Origin: Cohnella caldifontis
GTDB taxonomy: Bacteria > Bacillota > Bacilli > Paenibacillales > Paenibacillaceae
DNA: 64,000 nucleotides
Direction of reading: 5' to 3'
Assembly (NCBI RefSeq): GCF_029360585.1
Contig: NZ_JAQZSJ010000004.1
Span: 1 to 64,000, forward strand
Shown here: piece after piece, positions 1 to 7,224 of the stretch
How positions within the stretch are numbered: position 1 is the first letter of the stretch
Layout: every line of letters begins with the position of its first letter
Program-made: the position numbers and the translations under genes
Notes under the pieces: generated by a model
Database searches by the model: none
Told to the model about the DNA's origin: nothing
What the model saw: the letters and a program-made list of their open reading frames with translations, nothing else

Positions 1-110
1 CTTACACAACTCCCCCTGCAACCCCGCTTCTGAGGCAGAGTTATGCAACTTTCTTACACAACTCCTCCTAAAACCTGCCTCTGAGATGGAGTTGTGCAAT
101 TTTCTTACAC
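1..110. repeat. Tandem repeat, two units of about 51-52 bp
   Basis: Two imperfect units lie head to tail at 1-52 and 53-103, and a third begins at 104 (cttacac). Each unit starts with cttacacaactcc, and TCTGAG recurs in the middle of each. The second unit has a 9-bp inverted repeat (CACAACTCC at 57-65, GGAGTTGTG at 88-96); the first has a degraded version of it. The units sit just downstream of the LysR stop codon, so a transcript could fold them into hairpins. The array may continue before base 1. Confidence 0.7.
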
Positions 111-120
111 TACCACCAGA

Positions 121-1068
121 TCATTCCTTAACGTTCAAAACCATTTCGATAAACTTCCGGTGCGCCTTGGACAGCCACTTGTTCCGATGGTAATGGAGCT
201 GTCCGTACAAGATCATTTCTTCTTCCCCCGGGGCCTTCAACACTCTTACCCGGTTGTCGCGGAGCAAGCCTTCCGCGCTGACATAGGGGATCAGGCTGAC
301 GCCCAACCCGCTGGCCACGCATTGCTTGATCGCCTCCATGCTGGAGAACTCCAAATGGCTGGAAACCGCGATCCCCATTTTCGCCAAGACCCCTTCGGCA
401 AACCGCCTTAACGAGTCGTTCTTCTCCGTGAAAATGAAGCAATCCCCGCCCGCCTGCTCGATCGTTTCCGCCGGATGGCTGCGCTCCGCCACGAAGACCA
501 ACCGCTCTTCCGAAATCACCTCGGTAACCAGTTGGGGATCGCCGAACTTCGGCTCCAGCGTCACCGCGAAATCGAGTTCCCCCGAATGAAGCTTCTCCCG
601 CAAGGTGGGGCATCGGTCATGGAGGAGCGACACGGCAACCTCGGGGTAAAGCTTTTTGAACCGGGCCAGCGCCGGACCCAGCCGGAAAACCGTCATCGTC
701 TCCGAGGCGCCGATGCGGATTTCCCCTTTGACGTCCGTCCCGTTCGGGGAGATCGACTTGATTTTGGCATAGGCCGCCAGCAGCTCCGCGGCGCAGGCAT
801 ACAACTCCTGGCCGACCGGGGTCAGCACGATTTGCTTGCCTATGCGGTCGAACAACGGCGCCCCGAGCTCGTCTTCCAGCTGCTGGATATGGGCCGTAAT
901 GGAAGCCTGCGAATACTGGAGCGCATGGGCGGCCTTAGTAAAGCCGTTCCGGTCGACGACGGCTTTAAACGATTGGAGCTGGCGGATTTCGATGGGAAAT
1001 CCCTCCTCTGTGGCTTGGGATCGATCAGAATTATTGAATCTATCGATCATATCTTTCAATTTTACCAA
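121..1068 (-). CDS. LysR-family transcriptional regulator
   Basis: The protein has an N-terminal winged helix-turn-helix (FTKAAHALQYSQASITAHIQ, followed by LEDELGAPLFDR) and a C-terminal substrate-binding domain typical of LysR regulators. It diverges from an isochorismatase-like gene 66 bp away, the usual arrangement for a LysR regulator controlling its neighbour. The ATG at 1068 gives about 25 extra residues before the usual LysR start (EIRQLQSF). A strong GAGGAGGG ribosome binding site lies instead about 7 nt before an ATC codon at 991-993, so the true start is uncertain and may be non-canonical. The ligand is unknown. Confidence 0.9.
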   Translation of the reverse strand: MVKLKDMIDRFNNSDRSQATEEGFPIEIRQLQSFKAVVDRNGFTKAAHALQYSQASITAHIQQLEDELGAPLFDRIGKQIVLTPVGQELYACAAELLAAYAKIKSISPNGTDVKGEIRIGASETMTVFRLGPALARFKKLYPEVAVSLLHDRCPTLREKLHSGELDFAVTLEPKFGDPQLVTEVISEERLVFVAERSHPAETIEQAGGDCFIFTEKNDSLRRFAEGVLAKMGIAVSSHLEFSSMEAIKQCVASGLGVSLIPYVSAEGLLRDNRVRVLKAPGEEEMILYGQLHYHRNKWLSKAHRKFIEMVLNVKE

Positions 1069-1134
1069 TGAACCATTCTAGCATATGATCGTGCCATGGC
1101 AACAGGCTTGCACCATGCATAGGAGGATACGCCA

Positions 1135-1689
1135 ATGAACATCCCGGAGAACGCGGCATTGATCTTGATCGACGTGCAAAACCATTTCGACGATCCGGCC
1201 CTGGGCCGAAGGAACAACCCGGACGCGGAAGCGAACATGGCCGTCCTGCTGGACGCCTGGAGAAGGACGAAGCGCCCCGTCGTCCACGTCCAGCATATCG
1301 GCAACCCCTCCCTCCCGCATCATCCCGGCCGGGATATCAAGGACATCGTCGCGCCGCTGCCCGGCGAGCCGGTCGTCGTCAAAAGCGTCAACAGCGCTTT
1401 TATCGGCACCGATTTGGAAGATCGGTTGAGAAAAAACCGCGTCGACACGCTGGTGATCGTCGGGCTCACGACCGACCACTGCGTGTCGACGACCACCCGT
1501 ATGGCGGGCAACCTCGGGTTTACCCCTTACATCGTATCCGACGCGACGGCGACGTTCGAGAGGATCAGCTTTGACGGCAAGCTGCATACGGCCGAAGCCA
1601 TCCATACCCTGGCGCTCGTCAGCTTGCACGGGGAGTTCGCGACGGTCATCGATACGCAAGGGGTACTCGGGCTGCTCCAGTCATCATGA
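1135..1689 (+). CDS. Isochorismatase-family cysteine hydrolase
   Basis: This 184-residue protein carries the isochorismatase/nicotinamidase-like catalytic triad: Asp13 in LILIDVQNHF, Lys83 in VVVKSVNSAF and Cys116 in TTDHCVSTT. Family members hydrolyse amides or vinyl ethers in the cytoplasm; the substrate here cannot be read from sequence. The start has a clear AGGAGG site (TAGGAGGATACGCCA). It is divergent from the LysR gene and followed 45 bp later by an EamA exporter with its own AGGAGG site, so the three probably form one LysR-controlled unit. Confidence 0.9.
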   Translation: MNIPENAALILIDVQNHFDDPALGRRNNPDAEANMAVLLDAWRRTKRPVVHVQHIGNPSLPHHPGRDIKDIVAPLPGEPVVVKSVNSAFIGTDLEDRLRKNRVDTLVIVGLTTDHCVSTTTRMAGNLGFTPYIVSDATATFERISFDGKLHTAEAIHTLALVSLHGEFATVIDTQGVLGLLQSS

Positions 1690-1734
1690 GCGTCCCGCCA
1701 ACGGGTTCAGGTTTTTCATAGGAGGATTGCAAAC

Positions 1735-2595
1735 ATGGTCTTGTGGGGGTATCTATCGATTTGCCTCATATACGGGACGACCTATTTCGCGATCAAACTG
1801 GGGCTGAACGAAGGGATTCCCCCTCTGCTGATGGCGGCGATCCGCTTCGGCCTGGCCGGGCTGCTGTTGGTGCCCTATCTGGCTTACCGGAACGCCCGGT
1901 TTCCCCGGTCCTTGAAGGCTTACGCCGAAATGGCCTTCCTGGGCGCCTTGATGACGGCCATCCCCTTCGCCGCGTTATTCTGGTCCGAGCAGCACATCCC
2001 GACCGGAGTCGCTTCCCTGCTCGTCGCGACTTCCCCCGTGTTCATCGGACTTTTCGAACGGGTGGACCGCTGGCAGAAGGTCGGAATAGCCGCGGCCTTC
2101 GCCGGACTCGCGCTGGTCGCGCTTCCGGAACTGACGACGGGCGGCGACCGGAAGAACGCGATCTGGGCCGCGCTGTCCATCGTCTTGTCCGAAGCCGCGT
2201 TCTCTTACGGCGTCATCCGGACCAGGAAAGCGTTCGGGGAAGGCGTATCTTCGCTCATGCTGAACGCATTGCAGATGATTTTCGGCAGTCTCCTGTTATT
2301 CGCGTTATCCGGCGTCACGGAGAACTTTTCCGGCATCCATTGGAACGGCAGCCTCGTCTTCAGCATCCTCTACTTGAGCGTCGCGGCGTCGGTCGTCGCT
2401 TCGGGGATCTATTACTGGCTCGTCCAGGTCACGAACCCGCTGTTTCCGACGACTTGGACGATGGTCAGTCCGATCGTCGCGGTATTCGTCGGGGCGCTGT
2501 TCCTGCACGAAACCATCACGTGGATCGGCGCCGCCGGCACGGCGGTTGCCCTTGCCGGAATCGTTTTGGTCAACCGGAAGCTGCTGCGCTTCTGA
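1735..2595 (+). CDS. EamA/DMT-family transporter
   Basis: This 286-residue, very hydrophobic protein has about ten predicted membrane segments arranged as two EamA repeats (roughly residues 3-135 and 145-282). That is the drug/metabolite transporter topology. Each repeat carries the typical start (GYLSICLIYGTTYFAIK) or end (GALFLHETITWIGAAG). It is co-directional with the upstream cysteine hydrolase and starts after TAGGAGGATTGCAAAC. It probably exports a metabolite linked to that hydrolase or to the LysR effector; the substrate is unknown. Confidence 0.9.
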   Translation: MVLWGYLSICLIYGTTYFAIKLGLNEGIPPLLMAAIRFGLAGLLLVPYLAYRNARFPRSLKAYAEMAFLGALMTAIPFAALFWSEQHIPTGVASLLVATSPVFIGLFERVDRWQKVGIAAAFAGLALVALPELTTGGDRKNAIWAALSIVLSEAAFSYGVIRTRKAFGEGVSSLMLNALQMIFGSLLLFALSGVTENFSGIHWNGSLVFSILYLSVAASVVASGIYYWLVQVTNPLFPTTWTMVSPIVAVFVGALFLHETITWIGAAGTAVALAGIVLVNRKLLRF

Positions 2596-2644
2596 ACGAA
2601 AAAGAGTCTTCGACCCGCATCGGGGGAGAAGACTCTTTTTCGTT
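2595..2644. terminator. Bidirectional rho-independent terminator
   Basis: A long stem pairs AACGAAAAAGAGTCTTC (2595-2611) with GAAGACTCTTTTTCGTT (2628-2644), with A/T tracts on both sides. It lies between the convergent EamA and SRPBCC genes and overlaps the EamA stop codon, so it can serve both strands. Confidence 0.9.
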
Positions 2645-2682
2645 CATTTCCGATCATGGATCCGGCTCACCGGACCGTTGGA

Positions 2683-3165
2683 TTATTCGTCCATATCTTT
2701 CAATACTTCATCCAGCATGTCATACGTTTGCTGCATCCCATCCTCCATACCGCCGGAGAGCATCCCGTCCCGGTCCGCGACGCTCATGAAGGTTGACGTG
2801 GCAATGAGTTTCGTTTTGCCCTCTTCGACTTCGATCAATTCCATTCGTTGAAGGGAAACGTGGCCGCGCTCGCCAAGCCCTTCGAATTCGAAGGTTTGGA
2901 TCGTCAATTCGGGCGAAACCATATGGAAACTTCCATGAAATCCGAACTCGTTGCCGCGACCGTCCGATTGGACGAATCGCCAGGAGCCGCCGTCGCGCAC
3001 GTCAAGGTGCGTCACGCGGTTGGCGTAACCGGGGCCGGTCCACCAACGTTCGAGTTTTTCCTTCTGCGTCATGGCGGCAAAGACTTTGCGGCGGGGAGCA
3101 TCAAACATCCGTTCTACGACGATGTTCTGCGTGCCGGGTTCTGCCGTCACTTTGGCTCGATACAT
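2683..3165 (-). CDS. SRPBCC (AHSA1-like) domain protein
   Basis: This protein of about 160 residues belongs to the AHSA1-like branch of the START/SRPBCC superfamily. It contains the characteristic VERMFDAPRRKVFAAMTQ strand-helix and the KEKLERWWTGPGYA turn. Such proteins bind hydrophobic ligands, but no function can be assigned. The ATG at 3165 is preferred over an in-frame TTG at 3171 because its spacing to GGAGG is better. It begins two bases after the stop of the ArsR-type gene; the pair is a common arrangement in Firmicutes. Confidence 0.85.
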   Translation of the reverse strand: MYRAKVTAEPGTQNIVVERMFDAPRRKVFAAMTQKEKLERWWTGPGYANRVTHLDVRDGGSWRFVQSDGRGNEFGFHGSFHMVSPELTIQTFEFEGLGERGHVSLQRMELIEVEEGKTKLIATSTFMSVADRDGMLSGGMEDGMQQTYDMLDEVLKDMDE

Positions 3166-3167
3166 GA

Positions 3168-3494
3168 TCAATCATCCTCCTGCAAAATTTGGTCCAGTAC
3201 ATCAAGGCGGTAATTCCACAAGGCTTCAAATTGCGCGAGATACTCGCTGGCATCCCTTAAGGCTTCGGGCGCGATGCTGACGATCTGCTCCTTTCCTTTG
3301 CGTCTTTTGACAATCAATTTGGCTTTCTCCAGTACGTTCAGGTGTTTGGCGACGGCAGCGAACGACATCTCGTAATGGGCAGCCAGTTGGCTGATGGTAT
3401 GCTGCGCTTGGACGAGCCGTTGCAGGATATCCCTGCGGATCGGATCCGCCAGTGACTTGAACAGACCATCGAGATAAGGATTATATTCAACCAT
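3168..3494 (-). CDS. ArsR-type winged-helix repressor
   Basis: This protein of about 108 residues has an ArsR-type winged helix: DPIRRDILQRLVQAQHTISQ, then FAAVAKHLNVLEKAKLI and a basic wing (KRRKGKEQI). No metal-binding cysteines are visible, so it is probably a non-metal-sensing member. The start at 3494 is chosen because it gives the family N-terminus (MVEYNPYLDGLFKSLADP). No Shine-Dalgarno sequence precedes it, and the promoter at 3502-3530 puts transcription start at or next to the A of the ATG. It is co-transcribed with the SRPBCC gene. Confidence 0.88.
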   Translation of the reverse strand: MVEYNPYLDGLFKSLADPIRRDILQRLVQAQHTISQLAAHYEMSFAAVAKHLNVLEKAKLIVKRRKGKEQIVSIAPEALRDASEYLAQFEALWNYRLDVLDQILQEDD

Positions 3495-3500
3495 ATGGTT
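3489..3500. promoter_or_regulatory. Palindrome over the arsR-type start codon
   Basis: The perfect 12-bp palindrome AACCATATGGTT spans the ATG of the ArsR-type gene and begins 1 bp downstream of the -10 box. Its position suits an autoregulatory operator. That role is inferred from position and symmetry only. Confidence 0.35.
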
Positions 3501-3501
3501 T

Positions 3502-3530
3502 AATGTAAACGACAAGGAATAAAATGTCAA
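3502..3530 (-). promoter_or_regulatory. Sigma-A-type promoter of the ArsR/SRPBCC pair
   Basis: On the minus strand a perfect -35 box TTGACA (3525-3530) is followed by a 17-bp spacer and the -10 box TACATT (3502-3507). Normal start-site spacing would begin the transcript at about 3494-3495, on the ATG itself, giving a leaderless mRNA. The -35 box overlaps the stop codon of the glycosidase remnant. Confidence 0.75.
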
Positions 3531-3643
3531 GGATATTTCAAAGTGATCTCAAATAGCCTGGCCGTACGAGGCTTCGGCAGCGCGACATCAAGCTCCCCGC
3601 TGTCCGCGTGCCAAGCCCATTCGGCTCCGCCGTTTACCAAGTA
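3527..3643 (-). pseudogene. C-terminal remnant of a glycosidase-like gene
   Basis: The minus strand reads 38 in-frame codons ending in TGA (3527-3529). It starts YLVNGGAEWAWHADSGELDV and continues ALPKPRTARLFEITLKYP. The pattern (G.L.V.LP.P...FEI.L) resembles the C-terminal beta-sandwich end of glycoside hydrolases such as alpha-L-fucosidases, though the exact family is not certain. The upstream part of the gene is absent; the remnant runs into a short dispersed repeat at 3637-3663. It is evidence of a deletion at this locus. Confidence 0.5.
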
Positions 3644-3663
3644 ATAACGACTTCGTCGTCCTT
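3637..3663. repeat. Dispersed 27-bp repeat, copy 1
   Basis: The 27-bp sequence begins CCAAGTAATAACGACTTCGT and ends CGTCCTT. It recurs at 50691-50717 with one difference and contains the short inverted repeat ACGACttcGTCGT. Here it lies at the edge of the glycosidase remnant. Confidence 0.7.
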
Positions 3664-3936
3664 ATAAGTAAGGGTGCTAAGAGCTTAAATACAACGAATC
3701 ATCTCATTCTGCCCCTTTTTTGGAGTACTAAGAGCCGAAATGCATTTATTCTTGGCCAAACCTTCATTTTTCCGCCGAGACGAGGTTTGCTAATTGCATT
3801 TTGGCTTTTAGTCATCACATTTTGTGGGAATGCAGAAAAAATAATTGCATTTTAGCCCTTAGCCTTCCCCTTTGGAGATCCTTTGCGCTTCACCAACGTT
3901 TCTCCGCTATGGAGTAATAAATTCTGATCTTTCAAG
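3664..3936. repeat. AT-rich gap with four copies of a 23-26 bp motif (two direct, two inverted)
   Basis: The gap between the ArsR-type gene and the cupin gene contains four related motifs of the form CTAARRGCYNAAATGCA. Two are on the plus strand at 3676-3699 and 3727-3752. Two are inverted at 3791-3813 (taattgcattttggctttta) and 3839-3864 (taattgcattttagccctta). Copies within each pair are about 50 bp apart, so the block could fold into a large imperfect hairpin. No protein-coding potential was seen. Confidence 0.6.
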
Positions 3937-3960
3937 AAAAAACCCGGCCGCGCGGCCGGG
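3937..3960 (-). terminator. Terminator of the long sugar operon
   Basis: The stem CCCGGCCG (3943-3950) pairs with CGGCCGGG (3953-3960). On the minus strand it is followed by a T run (A's at 3937-3942). It lies about 80 bp beyond the stop of the cupin gene and ends the operon that runs from 15376. Confidence 0.88.
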
Positions 3961-4038
3961 CTTCGGGAACGATATTTCGTCTTATCCAGAACGACGATGG
4001 CCTCTTGGATTGTCGAATCGCCCCTCGTTTGTTTTCAT

Positions 4039-4593
4039 CTACTCGTCTTCAATGACGACGGGCATCCGAATGACGTTAGGATCGGTAAAAATATCGTACT
4101 CGTCCCGGCTTGTACTGGAAAATTCGGAGACGATCGCCCCCTCAGGCCCCCCTTGGAACCAATGCTTCATGCCAGGCGGGATCGTATATTGCTGTCCGGG
4201 AAGCAGCTGTACTTCGTGATAAACCGTATAGCAGGATTCGCTGCCGCGAGGAACTTGAGCTTGAATCGGCGATGTGTCGGGCCCTTCTACATAGAGATAA
4301 ACCCGTCCCCATCGACAACGAAAGGTTTCCATCTTGCCGGGGTCCGATCCCACCCTCGGATGCAAATGCTCCGGGCACGTTTGACCGGGAAACAGTACGA
4401 GTTCTTTGGCGCAATATCGATCCGTATTTACGTAAGTGATAAGCTCCAGCCCCTGAATGTCCAAGTTGCCCAAGCCAAAACCCGCAATCTCGATGCGTTC
4501 CCGCTCTTCTTCGGTCAACACGATGCCCGCGGAGGCAAAGAAAGCGGCTGTTTTCTCTTGAGCCTTTTTGACCTCGCTTCGATAGATCGTCAT
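4039..4593 (-). CDS. D-lyxose ketol-isomerase-like cupin
   Basis: This protein of about 184 residues has a cupin fold with the metal ligands of D-lyxose/D-mannose isomerases: His76 and His78 in PEHLHPR, Glu89 in KMETF and His144 in GMKHWF. Known enzymes of this kind (for example Bacillus YdaE, about 167 residues) interconvert ketoses and aldoses such as lyxose/xylulose or mannose/fructose. The ATG at 4593 is chosen over 4611 because GGGAGG lies 10 nt upstream. It is the last gene of the operon, 29 bp after the RraA-family gene. The real substrate may be another keto-sugar or uronate. Confidence 0.82.
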   Translation of the reverse strand: MTIYRSEVKKAQEKTAAFFASAGIVLTEEERERIEIAGFGLGNLDIQGLELITYVNTDRYCAKELVLFPGQTCPEHLHPRVGSDPGKMETFRCRWGRVYLYVEGPDTSPIQAQVPRGSESCYTVYHEVQLLPGQQYTIPPGMKHWFQGGPEGAIVSEFSSTSRDEYDIFTDPNVIRMPVVIEDE

Positions 4594-4622
4594 CCGTTGG
4601 TTACCTCCCAAATCATATGGTT

Positions 4623-5297
4623 CTACAGAATGCCGAATGTCTTGAAAGCCTCCGTGCAGAGCATGCCGTCCTGCAGCGCTTTGCGAACGAGATTCTCGCC
4701 CGCCGCTTTTTCCAGCGACAGCTGAATCGCTTTCTCTTCCACTTCCTGCGGAACGAAAACCACTCCGTCTATATCAGCGAATACATAGTCGCCCGGGTGA
4801 ATCCGCACGCCGTCGATCTCGATCGGACGCTGATAGAAAATGAGATCCACGCGGCCTTTGGAGTCGGTTGGGACGCGGCCCCGGGAAGCGAGAGGGAACC
4901 CCATCTCCAGCAGCTTGGCCGTGTCCCGGTTCAGCCCGTCTACGATCGCGCCGCGTCCGCCGCGCGCGCGGCATGCCGTCCCCAGAAGCTCGCCCCAGAA
5001 TGCCGCTTCCTCCGGCGCGCCGGTCGATACGATGAACACTTCTCCCGGTTTCACGGAGTCGATCGCTTCCATTTGCAATTTGTACGGTTGCTCCGGAATA
5101 TTGAACACTCGGGTCGCTTGGGCCGTGAACGCCCGCCCGCTTAGTTTGGTCTTCGGATCGATCAGCTTAATGCCCGAACCGAACGTCTGATTCCGGTAAC
5201 CGAGCTCGTCCAGAACGTCCGCGATCACCGCGGAGTACAGCTTCTCCTCCAAGTAGTCAAAATCGAAACCCGCAATGGATTGAGCGTTGTTTGTCAT
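4623..5297 (-). CDS. RraA-family protein (aldolase/demethylmenaquinone methyltransferase-like)
   Basis: This 224-residue protein carries the RraA-fold signature: the GRGAIVDGLNRDTAKLLEMG loop, where the Arg-Asp pair binds pyruvate and metal in 4-hydroxy-4-methyl-2-oxoglutarate/4-carboxy-4-hydroxy-2-oxoadipate aldolases. The GVRIHPGDYVFADIDGVVFV strand follows. In sugar-acid operons such proteins are thought to act as pyruvate aldolases or oxaloacetate decarboxylases rather than RNase E inhibitors. Here it follows mannonate dehydratase, so cleavage of a 2-keto-3-deoxy sugar acid or a related keto acid is plausible but inferred. Confidence 0.85.
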   Translation of the reverse strand: MTNNAQSIAGFDFDYLEEKLYSAVIADVLDELGYRNQTFGSGIKLIDPKTKLSGRAFTAQATRVFNIPEQPYKLQMEAIDSVKPGEVFIVSTGAPEEAAFWGELLGTACRARGGRGAIVDGLNRDTAKLLEMGFPLASRGRVPTDSKGRVDLIFYQRPIEIDGVRIHPGDYVFADIDGVVFVPQEVEEKAIQLSLEKAAGENLVRKALQDGMLCTEAFKTFGIL

Positions 5298-5332
5298 CCG
5301 GCAAGCACTCCTTTTCTACGATAGTCATCCTG

Positions 5333-6400
5333 CTACTCTTTATCGATGATCGCCAAGGCGGCCTTCATATACCCGAGCGCATAGGCCATTCCGGCATGCC
5401 ATGGCGCTTTGCAGCTGAGCTGAGGCGTATGGTCCGGTATGAATACGCCGTCAAAGCCGTTCTTTTTGAAAATTCGGAGCGCTTCGATCATGTCGATGTC
5501 GCCTTCGTCGATGAACACTTCGTCGTAACGAGGAACTTTGCCTCTCACGTTGCGGAAATGCACATACCCGACCGCATTCCGGCTGCTGTATCGATCGATC
5601 GTTTCGTAGATATCGCCATCCGTCATTTCCTGAAGCGTACCCAAGCAAAATTCCAAAGCATTGCTTCGGCTCGGATAGAGGTCCAGCAATTTTTGATACA
5701 AATGAGGCTGGTTCACCAGCCGCCCGTATCCTCGAACGGTCGGCATCGGCGGATCGTCCGGATGCGCGGCAAGCCTGACGCCCGCTTCCTCCGCCACCGG
5801 CAGGAGCTCTTTCAGAAAGAACTCCAGCCGCTGCCAGAGTTCTTCCGAGGAGATGGGCGGAATGAAGCCTTCCGGAGGGTTGAAATCGTACGTCATATTC
5901 CATATTTGTCCATGCGGAATGGGCGTCTCTTCCGGACCTTCCGCAAGGTTGAAGGTGGCGGTCACCGCGCCTCCGCGGGCAACGGGACGATTCACGTGAC
6001 CCCATACGCCGGCAATGCTGAAATTATAGCCGATGATCGGGATGCCGGCTTTTCCTGCGTTGCGGACGATTTGCTTCAAGTGCTCGATTTGTTCCCGTTT
6101 CTTCGGGCCATCCAGCAAAATATCGTACCAATCGGCGGGGCTGAAATTTTCGATCGCTTCCAGCTCCAATCCTTCTTCTTGGATGGATTTTTTCAGAGCG
6201 GCCAGGCTTTCGTAGGACCAAATCTCTTCCTTCGCCCTGGCGATCCCCATGTTCCTGTCTTTGTCCGTCGATGGAAGACCTTCGATTCCGTTGTAATAAT
6301 CGACAAGATGAACGACGAGATGAGAGCAACCCGCTTGCTTGGCGAAGCGGAAATTGTCTTTGTTCAATCTGTCGCGGTACAAGCCTAATCCCAGTTTCAT
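5333..6400 (-). CDS. uxuA: Mannonate dehydratase
   Basis: This 355-residue TIM-barrel protein matches UxuA in length and motifs: a conserved start (MKLGLGLYRDRLNKDNFRFA), AAHPDDPP in the middle, and the C-terminal block with HFRNVRG, EVFIDEGDIDM and PDHTPQ. UxuA dehydrates D-mannonate to 2-keto-3-deoxy-D-gluconate in hexuronate catabolism, using a divalent metal. It lies 23 bp downstream of the glucose-dehydrogenase-like SDR. Together with the RraA-family protein and the cupin isomerase it points to a glucuronate/mannonate-type pathway. The specific aldonate could differ. Confidence 0.85.
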   Translation of the reverse strand: MKLGLGLYRDRLNKDNFRFAKQAGCSHLVVHLVDYYNGIEGLPSTDKDRNMGIARAKEEIWSYESLAALKKSIQEEGLELEAIENFSPADWYDILLDGPKKREQIEHLKQIVRNAGKAGIPIIGYNFSIAGVWGHVNRPVARGGAVTATFNLAEGPEETPIPHGQIWNMTYDFNPPEGFIPPISSEELWQRLEFFLKELLPVAEEAGVRLAAHPDDPPMPTVRGYGRLVNQPHLYQKLLDLYPSRSNALEFCLGTLQEMTDGDIYETIDRYSSRNAVGYVHFRNVRGKVPRYDEVFIDEGDIDMIEALRIFKKNGFDGVFIPDHTPQLSCKAPWHAGMAYALGYMKAALAIIDKE

Positions 6401-6423
6401 CCCGGTTTCGCCCCCCGCTTCCT

Positions 6424-7209
6424 TTATTCATCGTCCTTCACGTAGTTGCGGTAGAGGGTCATGCCTCCGTCTACGAACAACGTGATTCCCGTGACGTAAT
6501 CGGATTGTTCGGATGCGAGCCATGCCGCCGCGGATCCGATGTGCTCCGTGCTCCCGATGGATCGCATCGGAATCATGTCCAAGATCTCATCCCGGACGGC
6601 GGCATCCTCCAGCAAATGCGCATTCATCGCCGTTCGGATGGCGCCCGGAGCGATCGCGTTGACGCGAATGCCGGAGCGGGCGTATTCCGACGCCAGCGAC
6701 TCCGTCAGCATGCGCAAGCCCCCTTTGCTGGCGGAGTAATGGACATGCTGCGGTTTCGCCATCTTCTGATGGACGCTCGTAATATTGATGATATTCCCTT
6801 TCTTGTTCAGCGCCTTCATCGCCTTGACGGCTTCCCGGCAACCGAGAAACGCTCCCGTCAAGTTGACTTGCAGGATTCGATTCCACTCCTCCAGGCTAAG
6901 CTCATGCGTCGGAGCCGCGGATTCGATCCCGGCATTATTCACCATCACGTCCAAAGTGCCGAACGTGGATACAGCGGCTTTAACCAGATCCTCCACCTGA
7001 TCCTCCGAGGTCACGTCGGCCTGGACGATAACCGCTTCGCCTCCGGCCATTCGGACTTGCTCCGCGGTCCGCTCGGCTTCTTCCGGATCATCGAGATAAT
7101 TCACGACCACCTTCATGTTTTCTTGCCCGAATCGCTCCGCAATCCCTCGGCCAATGCCGGATGAAGCCCCCGTGACGATTCCTACTTTGCCATGCAGATC
7201 GGCATACAT
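6424..7209 (-). CDS. Glucose 1-dehydrogenase-like SDR oxidoreductase
   Basis: This 261-residue short-chain dehydrogenase has the Rossmann motif TGASSGIG, NNAG, the catalytic Ser (TSVHQ) and YSASK (Tyr-Lys). It ends GITLFVDGGMTLY, closely resembling Bacillus glucose 1-dehydrogenases. The start at 7209 (MYADLHGKVGIVTGASSG) is chosen because Bacillus enzymes begin MYTDL; a GTG at 7221 has poorer spacing. In this operon it may interconvert a sugar acid and its keto form (for example fructuronate/mannonate) rather than oxidise glucose. Confidence 0.87.
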   Translation of the reverse strand: MYADLHGKVGIVTGASSGIGRGIAERFGQENMKVVVNYLDDPEEAERTAEQVRMAGGEAVIVQADVTSEDQVEDLVKAAVSTFGTLDVMVNNAGIESAAPTHELSLEEWNRILQVNLTGAFLGCREAVKAMKALNKKGNIINITSVHQKMAKPQHVHYSASKGGLRMLTESLASEYARSGIRVNAIAPGAIRTAMNAHLLEDAAVRDEILDMIPMRSIGSTEHIGSAAAWLASEQSDYVTGITLFVDGGMTLYRNYVKDDE

Positions 7210-7224
7210 GCTCGGCCGCACCCC

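Noticed and set aside
1-110. CRISPR array or attachment site at the window start
   Set aside because: Units are contiguous tandem copies without unique spacers; no integrase gene is present in the window.
128-613. Long second reading frame on the minus strand inside the LysR gene
   Set aside because: It is Arg/Gly-rich, has no ribosome site and lies wholly within the LysR gene; GC-rich shadow frame.
1743-2789. 348-codon plus-strand frame overlapping the EamA gene
   Set aside because: Arg-rich composition and no family features; it is the +1 shadow of the EamA gene running into the terminator.
3676-3864. CRISPR array
   Set aside because: The four repeat copies are in mixed orientation, diverged and without spacers of equal length; no cas genes are nearby.
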